Source: Streptomyces pactum (GTDB lineage: Bacteria; Actinomycetota; Actinomycetes; Streptomycetales; Streptomycetaceae). From it: a DNA stretch of 64,000 nt. The first letter of the stretch is position 1, and each line of letters starts with the position of its first letter. The position numbers and the translations under genes are program-made. Under the pieces are notes generated by a model that was not told the origin of the DNA, searched no databases, and saw only the letters and a list, made by a program, of their open reading frames with translations. This document shows positions 32,335 to 41,200 of this stretch, one piece after another. The stretch spans positions 186,001 to 250,000 of the forward strand of contig NZ_CP019724.1 of the NCBI RefSeq assembly GCF_002005225.1, written 5' to 3'.

Positions 32335-33029
32335 TACTCGCCCGCGGCGCGCGTGTGCACGACGCGGTAGGTGTTCGCGTCGTACTCGGTCCTCAGCTCG
32401 GCGATGCGCTCGTCGTTGGTGCGGCGGGGCCTGGGCTTGCGCGCGTGCGGCAGGTCGCGGAAGGCCTCGTAGCTCTCCTTGCTGTCCCACTGCGAGTAGA
32501 CGACGGCGAAGGCGCCCTCGACGAACATGGCGCGCAGGCCCTTGAAGACGCTGTGCGAGCGGTAGCCGGGGACGTTCACGAGCCAGTCCTGGCCCTCGCC
32601 CAGGAGCTTGACCAGTTCGGCCTGGTCGGCCTCGCCGACCCGGTGGACCTCGATGGCCGTGTAGTCGTCACGGTCCGGCGAGACCTGGACGCGCCCTTCG
32701 AGCGAGGGGTGGGTCTGGGAGAAGACGATCTCGTTCTGCAGCAGCCGGATGGCCGTGGTGATCTCGCGGAAGACGGGCAGCGTGCGGTGCTTGAACTCCT
32801 CACCGGCGTAACGCTTTTCCAAATCCTCGCCGCTGCGCCACTGGATGAGGTTGGCGGTCCCGGGGACGTCCTGCCCGGCGTGCACGGTGGAGGAGATCCA
32901 TCCCTCGTAGGCGGCCGCGTCGACGATCTTCCCCATCTCGGTGAGCAGTTGCTCCTGGTGCTCGGGGGTGTCGGTGGTGAACAGGTTGAGGACGGTCAGG
33001 TAGTTGTCCTCGGCACAGATGATCGGCAT
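32334..33029 (-). CDS. Antibiotic-biosynthesis-monooxygenase (ABM) family oxygenase, JadG/GilOII/AlpJ-like candidate
   Basis: The 231-aa protein contains two ABM-type ferredoxin-like modules: YLTVLNLFTTDTPEHQEQLL ... GWISSTVHAGQD ... NLIQWRS, and VEVHRVG-type segment DYTAIEVHRVGEADQAELV ... GYRSHSVFKGL ... VVYSQWDSKESYEAF. Two-module ABM proteins in angucycline clusters (JadG, GilOII, AlpJ) are the reduced-flavin-dependent oxygenases that open or contract ring B, the key step to benzofluorenes such as kinamycin. Assignment to that subgroup rests on length, fold and operon context. No flavin reductase is visible nearby. Confidence 0.8.
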   Translation of the reverse strand: MPIICAEDNYLTVLNLFTTDTPEHQEQLLTEMGKIVDAAAYEGWISSTVHAGQDVPGTANLIQWRSGEDLEKRYAGEEFKHRTLPVFREITTAIRLLQNEIVFSQTHPSLEGRVQVSPDRDDYTAIEVHRVGEADQAELVKLLGEGQDWLVNVPGYRSHSVFKGLRAMFVEGAFAVVYSQWDSKESYEAFRDLPHARKPRPRRTNDERIAELRTEYDANTYRVVHTRAAGE

Positions 33030-33088
33030 GGTCTTCTCGCTTCCTCGAAGTCCTCGGTGGTGGGCGTGCGGCCGGGCCGGGCCCTTGG

Positions 33089-34576
33089 TCAGCGGGCGGG
33101 GCCGAACCAGCGGGCGAGCGCGTCGGTGAGCGGCATGCCCGTGGCGCCGGCGGCGGGGCCGTCCCCCGGGGCGCCCGCCCAGGCGACGTAGCCGTCGGGG
33201 CGGACGAGGATGCCGCCCAGGCCCCAGCCGCCGTCGGTGCCCTGCACGGTGACGGTGTCGACCCGGTCGGACCAGCCCCGGCCCGCGGCGCGCAGCTCGG
33301 CGCTGCCGGCGAGGTCGAGCAGCAGGCCGCGTCCCGGCTCCAGGAGGCTCAAGACGCTCTGCTTCACGCCGTCGCGGGTGACCTGCTTGTCCTCCAGGCG
33401 GCGGCCGAGCAGCGGGTGGCCCTCGCAGCCGACGTCGTGGCGGATGTCGAGCCCGGTGACCATGCCCACCAGGTGGCGCTGCACCTCCTCGTGCCGCACC
33501 AGCTCGGTGAACACCTGGCGCAGCGGCCCGGTTTCGTCACCGCCGAGGTAGAGGGTGCGCTGGGCGAGGGTGTTGGCGAGGATGCGGGCGCCGACCGGGT
33601 GACGCTCGGCGTGGTAGGTGTCGAGCAGCCCCTGGGGGGCTTGGCCCTTGATGTCGAGGGCGAGCTTCCAGCCGAGGTTGACGGCGTCCTGGATGCCGGC
33701 GCTCATGCCCTGGGCGCCGATCGGCAGGTGGATGTGGGCGGCGTCGCCGGCGACGAAGACGCGGCCCTTGCGGTACTGGGCGGCCTGGCGGCTGACGTCG
33801 GTGGTGGAGGAGACCCACAGCGGTGTGGCACCGCTGATGTCCTCGCCGGACAGCCGCTGGAACGCCTCGGCGACCTCCTCGAAGGTGATCGGGTCCGGGC
33901 TGGTGCGCATCGGCTGCGCGCGGTCGTAGTAGATGACGCGGCTGCGGTCCGGGCCGAGCGGCAGCACCATGACCATGCCGCCGGGCACCGGCTCGCCGCT
34001 GAAGCGGGGGCGCAGTTGCACGCCGGTGACGTCGGCGAAGCGCAGTTCGACGGTGGGCGCGGTGCCGGGGAAGTCGATCCCGGCGCTGGTGCGGACGACG
34101 CTGCGGGCGCCGTCGCAGCCCACGACGTGGCGGGCACGGAGGGTGCGGGTGCCGTCCGCGGTGGCTGTGCGGACGCCGGCCCCGTCGTCGTCCTGCTCGA
34201 CGCCGGTGACCTCGACGCCGCGGCGCACCTCGACGCCGTGCTCCGCGATCCAGCCGGCGAGCATGGCCTCGGTCCGCGACTGGGGGATGCCGCGGGCGCC
34301 GTACGAACCATTGGGAAGGACCCGGTAGTCGAGCGGCACACCGCCGAAATGACCGAACGGAATGACGTCGACGTCACCGAGCCGGGAAATAAGTCCGCGC
34401 TGCGCGAATTCCTCGATCGTGCGCGCGGAGAAGCCGAGGGCGCGAGATTCCCTGATGGGTTCGGCAAGCCGTTCCACGACCAGGGCGGAGACTCCGTTGA
34501 GACTCAACTCGCCCGCGAGCATGAGTCCGGTGGGCCCTGCTCCTACTATGATCACGTCCGCGTCAAAGGTATCCAT
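33089..34576 (-). CDS. FAD-dependent aromatic polyketide hydroxylase 3 (JadH/PgaE-like)
   Basis: The 495-aa protein has VIIVGAGPTGLMLAGELSLNG, GARGIPQSRTEAMLAGW, GCDGARSVVRTSAG and VFVAGDAAHIHLPIGAQGMSAGIQDAVNLGWKLALD, matching angucycline hydroxylases. GAAGAGGG precedes the ATG. It is the first gene of the minus-strand PKS operon running to 26214. In angucyclines the enzyme at this position hydroxylates C12 and C12b or dehydrates. Divergent from the SnoaL-like gene across a 165-base promoter region. Confidence 0.9.
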   Translation of the reverse strand: MDTFDADVIIVGAGPTGLMLAGELSLNGVSALVVERLAEPIRESRALGFSARTIEEFAQRGLISRLGDVDVIPFGHFGGVPLDYRVLPNGSYGARGIPQSRTEAMLAGWIAEHGVEVRRGVEVTGVEQDDDGAGVRTATADGTRTLRARHVVGCDGARSVVRTSAGIDFPGTAPTVELRFADVTGVQLRPRFSGEPVPGGMVMVLPLGPDRSRVIYYDRAQPMRTSPDPITFEEVAEAFQRLSGEDISGATPLWVSSTTDVSRQAAQYRKGRVFVAGDAAHIHLPIGAQGMSAGIQDAVNLGWKLALDIKGQAPQGLLDTYHAERHPVGARILANTLAQRTLYLGGDETGPLRQVFTELVRHEEVQRHLVGMVTGLDIRHDVGCEGHPLLGRRLEDKQVTRDGVKQSVLSLLEPGRGLLLDLAGSAELRAAGRGWSDRVDTVTVQGTDGGWGLGGILVRPDGYVAWAGAPGDGPAAGATGMPLTDALARWFGPAR

Positions 34577-34741
34577 CTGCCCTCTTCCGACTGGTGTTTG
34601 ATGAGTATCGCCGGACCACGGAGAAACGGTAAAGCGAGTGCGGTACAGGCTTTGCGCAATCCACTACAGAACTCTGCCGGTAATGTCAGATCTCTGGCAG
34701 GAATCTGGTCTCGGGGAGGCGGTCGGCGCCATGCTCGGGCG

Positions 34742-35209
34742 GTGACTTCCAACCCTTTGCCCGCCGTTTCGGCCCCGGTCACCGATTCCGCCGACGCCGC
34801 CCTGGTCGCGGAACTCCTGGGCCGCTATCTGGTCACGCTCGACGACGAGGAGCCCGATGACGCATGGGCCCGGAGCCTGTTCACCGAGGACGCGGTCGTC
34901 ACCTTCCCGGTGAGCCGTCACCAGGGGCGCGCCGGGCTCGCCGAGTGGCACCGTGCCTCGCTGGCGGCGTTCGCGTGCACCCAGCACCTGGGCTCGCCGG
35001 CGGTGGTGACCGTCACGGGGGACCGGGCCGTGTTCCGCGCCAACGTGCTGACCACGCACGTCCACCATCCCGGCGGGGACCGGCCGCCGCTGTTCCGCGC
35101 GGGCACGCTCGCCTCCGGCGAGGCCCGCAGGACAGCCGCCGGGTGGCGGATGGGCGAGCTGGCGTTCCGGGTCCTGTTCACCGAGGGAGAGCCCCCGAAG
35201 CGGGGCTGA
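34742..35209 (+). CDS. SnoaL/NTF2-like protein
   Basis: The 155-aa cone-shaped alpha+beta protein has LVAELLGRYLVTLDDEEPDDAW, LFTEDAVVTFPVSRHQGRAGLAEWH and RRTAAGWRMGELAFRVLF, typical of SnoaL-like polyketide cyclases/isomerases and stress-type NTF2 proteins. The GTG has no good ribosome-binding site; a four-codon ORF (ATG at 34731) with GGGGAGG overlaps it by GTGA and may couple translation. Role in ring closure or hydroxylation is possible but unproven. Confidence 0.78.
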   Translation: MTSNPLPAVSAPVTDSADAALVAELLGRYLVTLDDEEPDDAWARSLFTEDAVVTFPVSRHQGRAGLAEWHRASLAAFACTQHLGSPAVVTVTGDRAVFRANVLTTHVHHPGGDRPPLFRAGTLASGEARRTAAGWRMGELAFRVLFTEGEPPKRG

Positions 35210-35211
35210 AC

Positions 35212-35393
35212 ACCAGCCGGGACCGGACACCAGCGGGACCGGACACGAGCAGGACCGAGCGCAAGCGGGACCGAGCGCGAGCGGGACCCGGAGGTGCTCG
35301 GGCCCGGAGCGCGCGGGGCCGGAGCGCGCGGGGCCGGAGCGCGCGGGGGCGGGAGGTGCTCGGGGCGGGAGGTGCTCGGGGCCGGAGGTGCTC
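35212..35393. repeat. Short GC-rich tandem repeats
   Basis: Degenerate units (GGGACCGGACACCAGC, then GCCGGAGCGCGCGGG and GGGCGGGAGGTGCTC) fill the gap between the convergent SnoaL-like and PPTase genes. Confidence 0.85.
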
Positions 35394-36582
35394 AGATGTC
35401 GACGGCCGGGTCCTGGTCCGCGGGCGGGGTCATCGCCGTGAGCAGCCGCCGGTCCAGCATGGTGCCGACCGAGGTGTCCCCGGCCGGGTCGAGTCCGGCG
35501 TCGTGGCACGCCGCGCTGACCAGGTAGCGGCCGAGCACCGGGTGCGTGGCGAACGCCCACTCCTCGCCGAGGGCGGCGGCGCCGTCGGGGGTGCGCAGGC
35601 CGCCGAGAGCGAGGCCGAAGCCGAACTCGGTGAAGGCGAGCCGCATGCCCTGCCCGAGCGCCTTGGTGTACGCCTCCTTCAGCGTCCACAGCCGCAGCAC
35701 GCACGCCGCCTGCTGGTCCGGGGACAGCGCGTCCAGTTCGGCGGCCTCGGCCGGGGTGCACATCCGGTTGCGCATCAGGCCCAGGTCGAAGCGCCGGTCC
35801 GCGCACTCGGCGTCCAGGCCGATGCGGCCCACCCGGCTGATCCCCACGGCCATCAGCTCACCGGTGTGCGTCAGGCCCACCTCGATCTGGTCGAGGCCGC
35901 GCAGGTAGGGGCGGCCACCGAGCCGGTAGGCGATGTCGATGTCCTCCGGCCCGATGCCGAGCGCGGCCGCCGCGGTGTACTTGACGAGCAGCCGGGACGC
36001 GGCGAACCGGCAGCGGACGGCGGGGTCGTGGGTCCCGGCGTAGCGGTTCCAGTCCCCGCCGAGCAGGGGCTTGAGGCGCGGCGTGGTGAGCACCGCGGGG
36101 AACCACTCGGTCCAGGTCGCGTACGCCACCGTGACGCCGCGGTCCGCGAGGTCCTCGCGGACCCGCAGCCACGAGCTGTCCGGACGCGGAATGTGCACGG
36201 GCGGCGGGACGGCGGAGCCGTGCGTGACGGCGAGGGCGCCCAGGGCGCCCAGGCGCCGCAGGGTGTCGAGGACACCGACGGCGTCGCGGGCGTCGATGTC
36301 GTCCGTGACGCGGCCGCCGCCCTTGCGCACGGGTACGGGCACGGGCTCGGGTGCGGGCTCGGGCGCGGGCACGGGCACGGGCTCGGGCACGGGCTCGGGC
36401 GCGGGCACGGGTGCGGGCACGGGTGCGGGCACGGGTGCGGGCTCGGGTGCGGGCTCGGGTGCGGGTGCGGGCTCGGGCTCGGGTGCGGGCTCGGGTGCGG
36501 GTGCGGGTGCGGGTGCGGGCGCGGGCGCGGGCTCGGGTGCGGGTGCGGGTGCGGGTGCGGGTGCGGGCTCACTGTGGTGCAT
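35392..36582 (-). CDS. Sfp-type 4'-phosphopantetheinyl transferase with long Pro/Ala/Glu N-terminal repeat
   Basis: The 396-aa protein carries the PPTase motifs RVGRIGLDAECADRRFD (metal binding) and LRLWTLKEAYTKALGQGMRLAF (WxxKExxxK), with LGGRPYLRGLDQIEVGLTHTG before them. It should load phosphopantetheine on the ACP of this cluster. Residues about 5-85 are alternating Pro-Ala/Pro-Glu/Pro-Val from hexamer DNA repeats, making it much longer than usual Sfp enzymes (220-280 aa). AAGGAGGCG directly before the ATG at 36582 shows that the repeat is translated. Kinamycin-type clusters also carry a PPTase. Confidence 0.9.
   Translation of the reverse strand: MHHSEPAPAPAPAPAPEPAPAPAPAPAPAPEPAPEPEPAPAPEPAPEPAPVPAPVPAPVPAPEPVPEPVPVPAPEPAPEPVPVPVRKGGGRVTDDIDARDAVGVLDTLRRLGALGALAVTHGSAVPPPVHIPRPDSSWLRVREDLADRGVTVAYATWTEWFPAVLTTPRLKPLLGGDWNRYAGTHDPAVRCRFAASRLLVKYTAAAALGIGPEDIDIAYRLGGRPYLRGLDQIEVGLTHTGELMAVGISRVGRIGLDAECADRRFDLGLMRNRMCTPAEAAELDALSPDQQAACVLRLWTLKEAYTKALGQGMRLAFTEFGFGLALGGLRTPDGAAALGEEWAFATHPVLGRYLVSAACHDAGLDPAGDTSVGTMLDRRLLTAMTPPADQDPAVDI
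36335..36575. repeat. Hexamer repeat GGGTGC/GGGCTC/GGGCAC in PPTase gene
   Basis: About forty 6-bp units encode the Pro-Ala/Pro-Glu/Pro-Val N-terminal tail of the phosphopantetheinyl transferase and keep its reading frame. Confidence 0.92.
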
Positions 36583-36681
36583 GGCGTTCGCCTCCTTGCG
36601 TCGTCCTGCGGTCCGGGCCGTGTCCCCTGGACGGCCGGTCCGCCCCCGGCCGGGCCGAACCGTTTCTGCCGGGGCCGCGGC

Positions 36682-38496
36682 TCACGCGAGCCGCATCCCG
36701 TAGAGGTCGAAGCTCCGTCCGCTGCGGTAGCGGTCCACGAGCCGGGCCGCGAGGTCCCGCGTGAGGCCGTCGGGCAGGCCGGGGACCTCCAGGCCGAGCC
36801 GGCGGCCGAACCGGGTCAGGGCGAGCAGCGCCCAGTCGGGTTCGGCGAGCAGGCCCCCGTCCACAGCGCCGGGATCGGCGTTCTCGCAGACGGCGAGGCA
36901 GGAGGCGGCGGCGATCAGCAGGCAGTAGCGGTCGACGAGGACGTAGGCGGCCGGGGCGAGCGCCCCGGCGGCCGGGCGCCCCAGGAGCGTGGCGCACCGC
37001 TCGGCGAGCCGGCGCACCTCGGCGGCGAAGGCACGGGCGAGGTCGGCGAGCGCCGCCCACCTGGGGCCGCGTTCGCGCTTGCCGTCGAGCCGGGCGGCGG
37101 CGCCGAGCAGCGCGGCGAGCAGTCCGTCGCAGCCGTGGTGCGGGTCGCGGGGCTCGGCGTCCAGCCGCCGGAAGTCGAGGGCGGTGTCCCCGGCGCCGGG
37201 GGTGAAGAGCGCGGCGGGCGCTTCGTGTCCGGCCTCGCCGCGCCAGGTGGCGTGGGCGAGGGTGCGCAGGTGGGGGACGAGGACGGCCTGGGTGTCGGCG
37301 GTGCCGGCGTGTCCGAGCCCGGCCACCGGCAGGTCGCGCACCAGCTTCTGGAAGCCGCCGTAGGTGGGGCCGCGGTCGTAGCCGCGGGCGCCGAGCACCG
37401 CGGCGAGTTCGTCGAGGTCCTCGTGGAGCAGCGCGGACACGGCGTACTTGACGGCCGCGGAGGGGACCAGGGCGTGCTCGGGCGCCAGGTCGAGCAGCCG
37501 CAGCCCGGCGACGGCCAGGCTGTCGCAGGCGAGCAGGTCGGCGAAGACCCCGGCGAGCACCCGGCCGCGGCGGCCGTGCGGTTCCAGGCCGCGGCGGGAC
37601 TCGCCGACGGCCCGGACGGCGTAGCGCAGTGCGCTGTCCATCCCGCCGACCAGGGCGCCGCCGGACACCAGCGCCCGGCTGACCTGGAAGGTGCGCAGGG
37701 CCAGGGAGACGCCCTGGCCCACCTGTCCGACGAGGGCGTCGGCGGGCACGGGGCAGTGCGCGAGTTCGAGTCCGGCGTAGTGGGCGCCGCGCATGCCGTG
37801 GGTGCGGGCGCGGGGCAGCCGGTGCACGGCGTGCGCGGGGAGCCGGCCGGTCTCGAGCAGGAACACGGAGTGGCTGTCCGGGCCGTCGCCGGGCGCGGTG
37901 CGGACGTAGGAGACGAAGGTGTCGGCGCGGTCGGCGTTGATGACGACTTCCTTGCGGCCGTCCACCACATAGCCGCCGCCGGGTGCGGGGCGCGCGGTGT
38001 ACTCGCCGCGCAGGATCGCGTTGGCGTGCGCGAACTCGCGGTGCAGGATGGTGAGGCGGCCGCCGCCGAGCAGCCGCCGCGCGGTGTCCTGGCGCTGCCG
38101 TTCGTCGCCGGCGGTCCACACCGCGGACGCGGCGAACAGGGCGGTCATCCCGGCGCCGAAGCCGAGCGCCACGTCCCGCCGGAAGACCGGCCGCAGCACC
38201 TGGGCGAGCCCTTCGACGCCGGTGAGGCGGCCGCCCAGGGCCTTCGGCACGAACTCGGCGGCGAGGCCGAAGCGATGGAGCAGTTCCTCGGTGGCCGCGG
38301 GGGCCTCGCGCCGTTCGTCGGCGGCGAGCAGCGCCTGCTGGCCGTGCGGGTTGCCGGCGGCGAAGGGGTCACCGAGCAGGTCCTCGACGTACTGGGCGCG
38401 TGCGGACCCGTCACCGGACACCTGGAGGGCGCGGGGGGCGGCGGGCGTTTTTGCGGCCCCGGACGTGCCGGCACCCGCGGTCAGGCTGTGGTTCAC
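36682..38496 (-). CDS. Acyl-CoA dehydrogenase-family flavoprotein
   Basis: The 604-aa protein has acyl-CoA dehydrogenase features: GGRLTGVEGLAQVLRPVFRRD, YVVDGRKEVVINADRADTFVSYVRT, THGMRGAHYAGLELAHCPVP (middle beta domain) and a helical C-terminal domain (YGGFQKLVRDLPVAG). It is about 200 residues longer than usual through an extended C-terminal helical part. The family oxidises or N/C-hydroxylates thioester or aromatic substrates with FAD. Possible roles are starter-unit handling or an oxidation of the hydrazine or sugar; nothing decides. It probably shares the operon with the aromatase before it. Confidence 0.82.
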   Translation of the reverse strand: MNHSLTAGAGTSGAAKTPAAPRALQVSGDGSARAQYVEDLLGDPFAAGNPHGQQALLAADERREAPAATEELLHRFGLAAEFVPKALGGRLTGVEGLAQVLRPVFRRDVALGFGAGMTALFAASAVWTAGDERQRQDTARRLLGGGRLTILHREFAHANAILRGEYTARPAPGGGYVVDGRKEVVINADRADTFVSYVRTAPGDGPDSHSVFLLETGRLPAHAVHRLPRARTHGMRGAHYAGLELAHCPVPADALVGQVGQGVSLALRTFQVSRALVSGGALVGGMDSALRYAVRAVGESRRGLEPHGRRGRVLAGVFADLLACDSLAVAGLRLLDLAPEHALVPSAAVKYAVSALLHEDLDELAAVLGARGYDRGPTYGGFQKLVRDLPVAGLGHAGTADTQAVLVPHLRTLAHATWRGEAGHEAPAALFTPGAGDTALDFRRLDAEPRDPHHGCDGLLAALLGAAARLDGKRERGPRWAALADLARAFAAEVRRLAERCATLLGRPAAGALAPAAYVLVDRYCLLIAAASCLAVCENADPGAVDGGLLAEPDWALLALTRFGRRLGLEVPGLPDGLTRDLAARLVDRYRSGRSFDLYGMRLA

Positions 38497-38588
38497 GTGG
38501 GACCTCCGGCTTCAGCCCGTCCGGCGGGCGCGGACGGGCGCGTTCGGCACATGGGCACGGGGTTTCGGCGGCCGGGCGGCGGCGCGGC

Positions 38589-39566
38589 TCAGGCTCCGCG
38601 GGCCGGTGCGCCGGCGACGTGCTCCCCGGCCAGCCGCAGCGCGAGGCCGCTCTCCCGCACGAGCCGCGAGCGCAGCGCCTGCCGCGCGAGCCGCACCGCG
38701 TCCGCGCCGTCGCCGTACCGCTCGCGTACGCCGTCCTCGTCGAGCACCGCGTGGTGTCGCGCGGTGACGGTGACGCCCGTGCCCCAGGCGTTGGGGTCGA
38801 CCGACCACTCCCCCGTGTGCGCCGCCAGCAGTGCGGGCTGTTCGGTGTCCCGGATGTCCTTGTAGACGATGCGTCCGGCGTGCGGGAAGCCGATCCTGAC
38901 CGATTCGGTCGTCCGCGCCGTGCCGTCGGGGCCGGCCAGCTCCACGGTCATGAGCTGCACCCCGGGCCCGCGCTCGGTGATGTCGATCCCGGTGGCGCCG
39001 GGCACCGCGTCGGGGCGGTCGCCGAACCGGTGCAGGAAGTCGTAGACCGGCTCGACGGGCGCGTCGAGGAGAGCCGTGTCCTCGAAGGACAGGACGAGGT
39101 CGTCGAGGCGGCGCCAGCGCTCGGCGAGCCGACGGAGGTTGGTGAGGGCGGCGTGGCTGTTGGCGGTGGTGGCCCGCTTCACCCAGTCGACGTCGGTGCG
39201 CGCGTTGCCGTCGACGGAGAAGTCGTTGCGGAGGGTGACCAGGGAGCGCTCGGGGCCCCGCGGCTCGACGGTCCAACTGCCGCCCATGGAGGTCACGGGC
39301 CGGGGCAGGACCTCCTGGCGGAAGTCGACGCGGTGTGCCACGGGGTCGAGGACGCGCCGTGTCGTCCAGGACTTGATCTCGCCGTTGGCGGTGACCCACA
39401 TCCGCAGCCGTTCCGACTCGCCGTCGAACTCGAGCTGTTCGACGTGGACGGTGGGCGGCAGGAAGACGGGCCAGCGCAACGCGTCGGCGATCAGGCCGTA
39501 GAGCACCCCGGCCGGTGCGTCCACCTCCGTGTGCTGGGCCATACGGTGCACGGGCGCGAGATACAT
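38589..39566 (-). CDS. Second di-domain aromatase/cyclase (SRPBCC)
   Basis: The 325-aa protein again has two START-like domains (MAQHTEVDAPAGVLYGLIADALRW, MGGSWTVEPRG; LSFEDTALLDAPVEPVYDFLHRFG). It is clearly paralogous to the aromatase at 29413 but diverged, sharing motif positions rather than long identities. The ATG at 39566 is chosen because GAGAGGGG lies 8 bases upstream; ATG at 39542 matches the usual family N terminus and is the alternative. Having two di-domain ARO/CYCs is unusual for a simple angucycline and suggests an extra ring-forming step or a recruited duplicate. Confidence 0.88.
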   Translation of the reverse strand: MYLAPVHRMAQHTEVDAPAGVLYGLIADALRWPVFLPPTVHVEQLEFDGESERLRMWVTANGEIKSWTTRRVLDPVAHRVDFRQEVLPRPVTSMGGSWTVEPRGPERSLVTLRNDFSVDGNARTDVDWVKRATTANSHAALTNLRRLAERWRRLDDLVLSFEDTALLDAPVEPVYDFLHRFGDRPDAVPGATGIDITERGPGVQLMTVELAGPDGTARTTESVRIGFPHAGRIVYKDIRDTEQPALLAAHTGEWSVDPNAWGTGVTVTARHHAVLDEDGVRERYGDGADAVRLARQALRSRLVRESGLALRLAGEHVAGAPARGA

Positions 39567-40047
39567 CCAGCACACCCCTCTCGTCTCAGACGTCGTCCGG
39601 AAGGCGGGCGGCAGGCCATGGGAGGCCGCGGCCCGCCGGCCCGTACAGGCTCACCACGGACGGTGTCCTGATCCGGTGGAGAACGGCTCGCCCGTTCCTC
39701 GAACGCCGCTCGAATCCGCAGCGGAGTGCGGCGCGCCCGCGCGGAGGGCGAGCGCACTCGACGCCGGCTCGACCCGGGCCCGACCGCCCTGCCCGACCCT
39801 GCGGGCCGCCGCGCCGGACACCCGGGGGGCGGATCCGGGCGTACGCGCCACCGCACCCGTGCGTGCGCGCCCGGGCCCGGACCGCCCGGCACGGGCCCGC
39901 GCATCGGCACCGGGACCCAGGGGGCGGCGCGAGGCCCTCACCCGGGTGCGCGCCCCGGGCCCGGCCGGCTGTCCGGAAGGGGCCGGGCGGGAGCGGAACC
40001 CGGGTGCCGCCCGGTCGCACGACCACTGCGCGCGACTCCGGCGCTCG

Positions 40048-40257
40048 GACGGCCCAGTGCCGGACACCACGTCGGACGAACAGCCCGGCGCCGGACACCA
40101 CGACGGACGAACAGCCCGGCGCCGGACACCACGACGGACGAACAGCCCGGCGCCGGACACCACGACGGACGAACAGCCCGGTGGGCGGACACCACGACGG
40201 ACGAACAGCCCGGTGGGCGGACACCACGACGGACGAACAGCCCGGTGGGCGGACACT
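40048..40257. repeat. 31/32-bp tandem repeat array in a 1.3-kb non-coding region
   Basis: Six units starting GAACAGCCCGG (at 40078, 40109, 40140, 40171, 40203, 40235), in two types (GCGCCGGACACC, 31 bp; TGGGCGGACACC, 32 bp), lie head to tail without spacers, so this is not CRISPR. The surrounding 39567-40885 stretch holds no gene I can support; it also contains CCCGAG/CTCAAG repeats near 40600-40655. It is the upstream region of the second aromatase and of the 74-aa ORF. Confidence 0.93.
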
Positions 40258-40885
40258 GTTGTCGAAACCGGTGCGGGAGGTGCGGCGCGCCGGAGCCGTG
40301 CTCGGCCCGGCGCGCCCGCGCCACAGGCCGGCCGGGCAGCTTCGTCAGGGACCCGCTGCTTTCAAAGGGGTCGGCAGCCCGTGGTCGCAGGTACGCGTGG
40401 GACGCCGGGCCCCATCCGGGCCGGTGACGCGGCCGAGGAACCGCGCCAGTGGTCCGGGACAGCGACCCGTCCAGGTCCGTCCATGTCCGTCCAGGCGCGG
40501 TCCAGCCCGTCCTGGCCCGTCCGGGGCGCGGTGTGCCGACTCGGGGCGCGGCCGGATCCGCCCGCCCGGCCCGCGTCCCGGCGTCGGCCCGCTCGACCCG
40601 AGCCCCCGAGCCCCCGAGCCCCCAAACCCTCAAGCCCTCAAGCCCTCAAGCCCCCGGGTGGGTATTGGGCCCCGGGCGTCGCCGCCAGTGCCTCGCCGCG
40701 GGCCGCCTGGCGTCGGCCGCCGGCTCGCCCGGTCCGCTCGGCTCAGGCCCCCGGGCCCCCGCGCGCCCCGGGGGTCGGCCGTCAGTCCGCTCGACCCGGG
40801 CTCGAGGGGACGTCGGGCGGTTCTCGAGCGAGCCCGCCCAGCCTGGCCGGGACGGGATGCCGATCCGCGGTCCGAAGGAGGCCTG

Positions 40886-41110
40886 ATGACGTTCGCCCGG
40901 CGCGTGCGGCGGTTCACCCGTGCCCTGGTGGCCGACGTCTGGCAGTGCCTGGTCGCTGTCGGCGCCGTCCAGCTCGCGGGCGAGACGGCCCGGGCCGACA
41001 CCCGCCTGGTGGACGCGCCTGCGCCGGGCCATCCCGAACGCCTGCGCCCCGACCTGCCCCTGACCGCGCTGGAGCGCGCCCTGCTGAAGGACATCGGCCC
41101 GGCGGGCTGA
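40886..41110 (+). CDS. Small 74-aa protein, possibly DUF6059-like
   Basis: The protein starts MTFARRVRRFTRALVADVWQ, then a hydrophobic stretch CLVAVGAVQLAG and a charged C terminus PLTALERALLKDI. CGAAGGAGGCC directly upstream of the ATG is an excellent ribosome-binding site. Small proteins of this make-up sit next to SARP genes in several actinomycete clusters; the family name is from memory of such neighbours and is uncertain. Function unknown. Confidence 0.65.
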   Translation: MTFARRVRRFTRALVADVWQCLVAVGAVQLAGETARADTRLVDAPAPGHPERLRPDLPLTALERALLKDIGPAG

Positions 41111-41114
41111 CGGC

Positions 41115-41200
41115 CGGCGGGCCGGGCCGCGGTGCCAGCCCGCGGTGCCAGGCCGCGGTGCCAGGCCGCGGTGCCAGGCCGCGTGCCAGGCCGCGGTGTC
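41115..41200. repeat. 13-14 bp tandem repeat (GCCGCGGTGCCAG)
   Basis: About six units fill the gap between the 74-aa ORF and the convergent SARP gene. Confidence 0.85.

Noticed and set aside
26214..34576. The FAD monooxygenases as aspartate N-oxygenase (CreE/FzmM) homologues
   Set aside because: All have PHBH-type DG and GD motifs and thioredoxin-like C termini typical of aromatic polyketide hydroxylases.
40048..40257. Possible CRISPR array because of regularly spaced ~31-bp repeats
   Set aside because: Units abut without unique spacers and differ in a block pattern; no cas genes are present. It is a simple tandem repeat.
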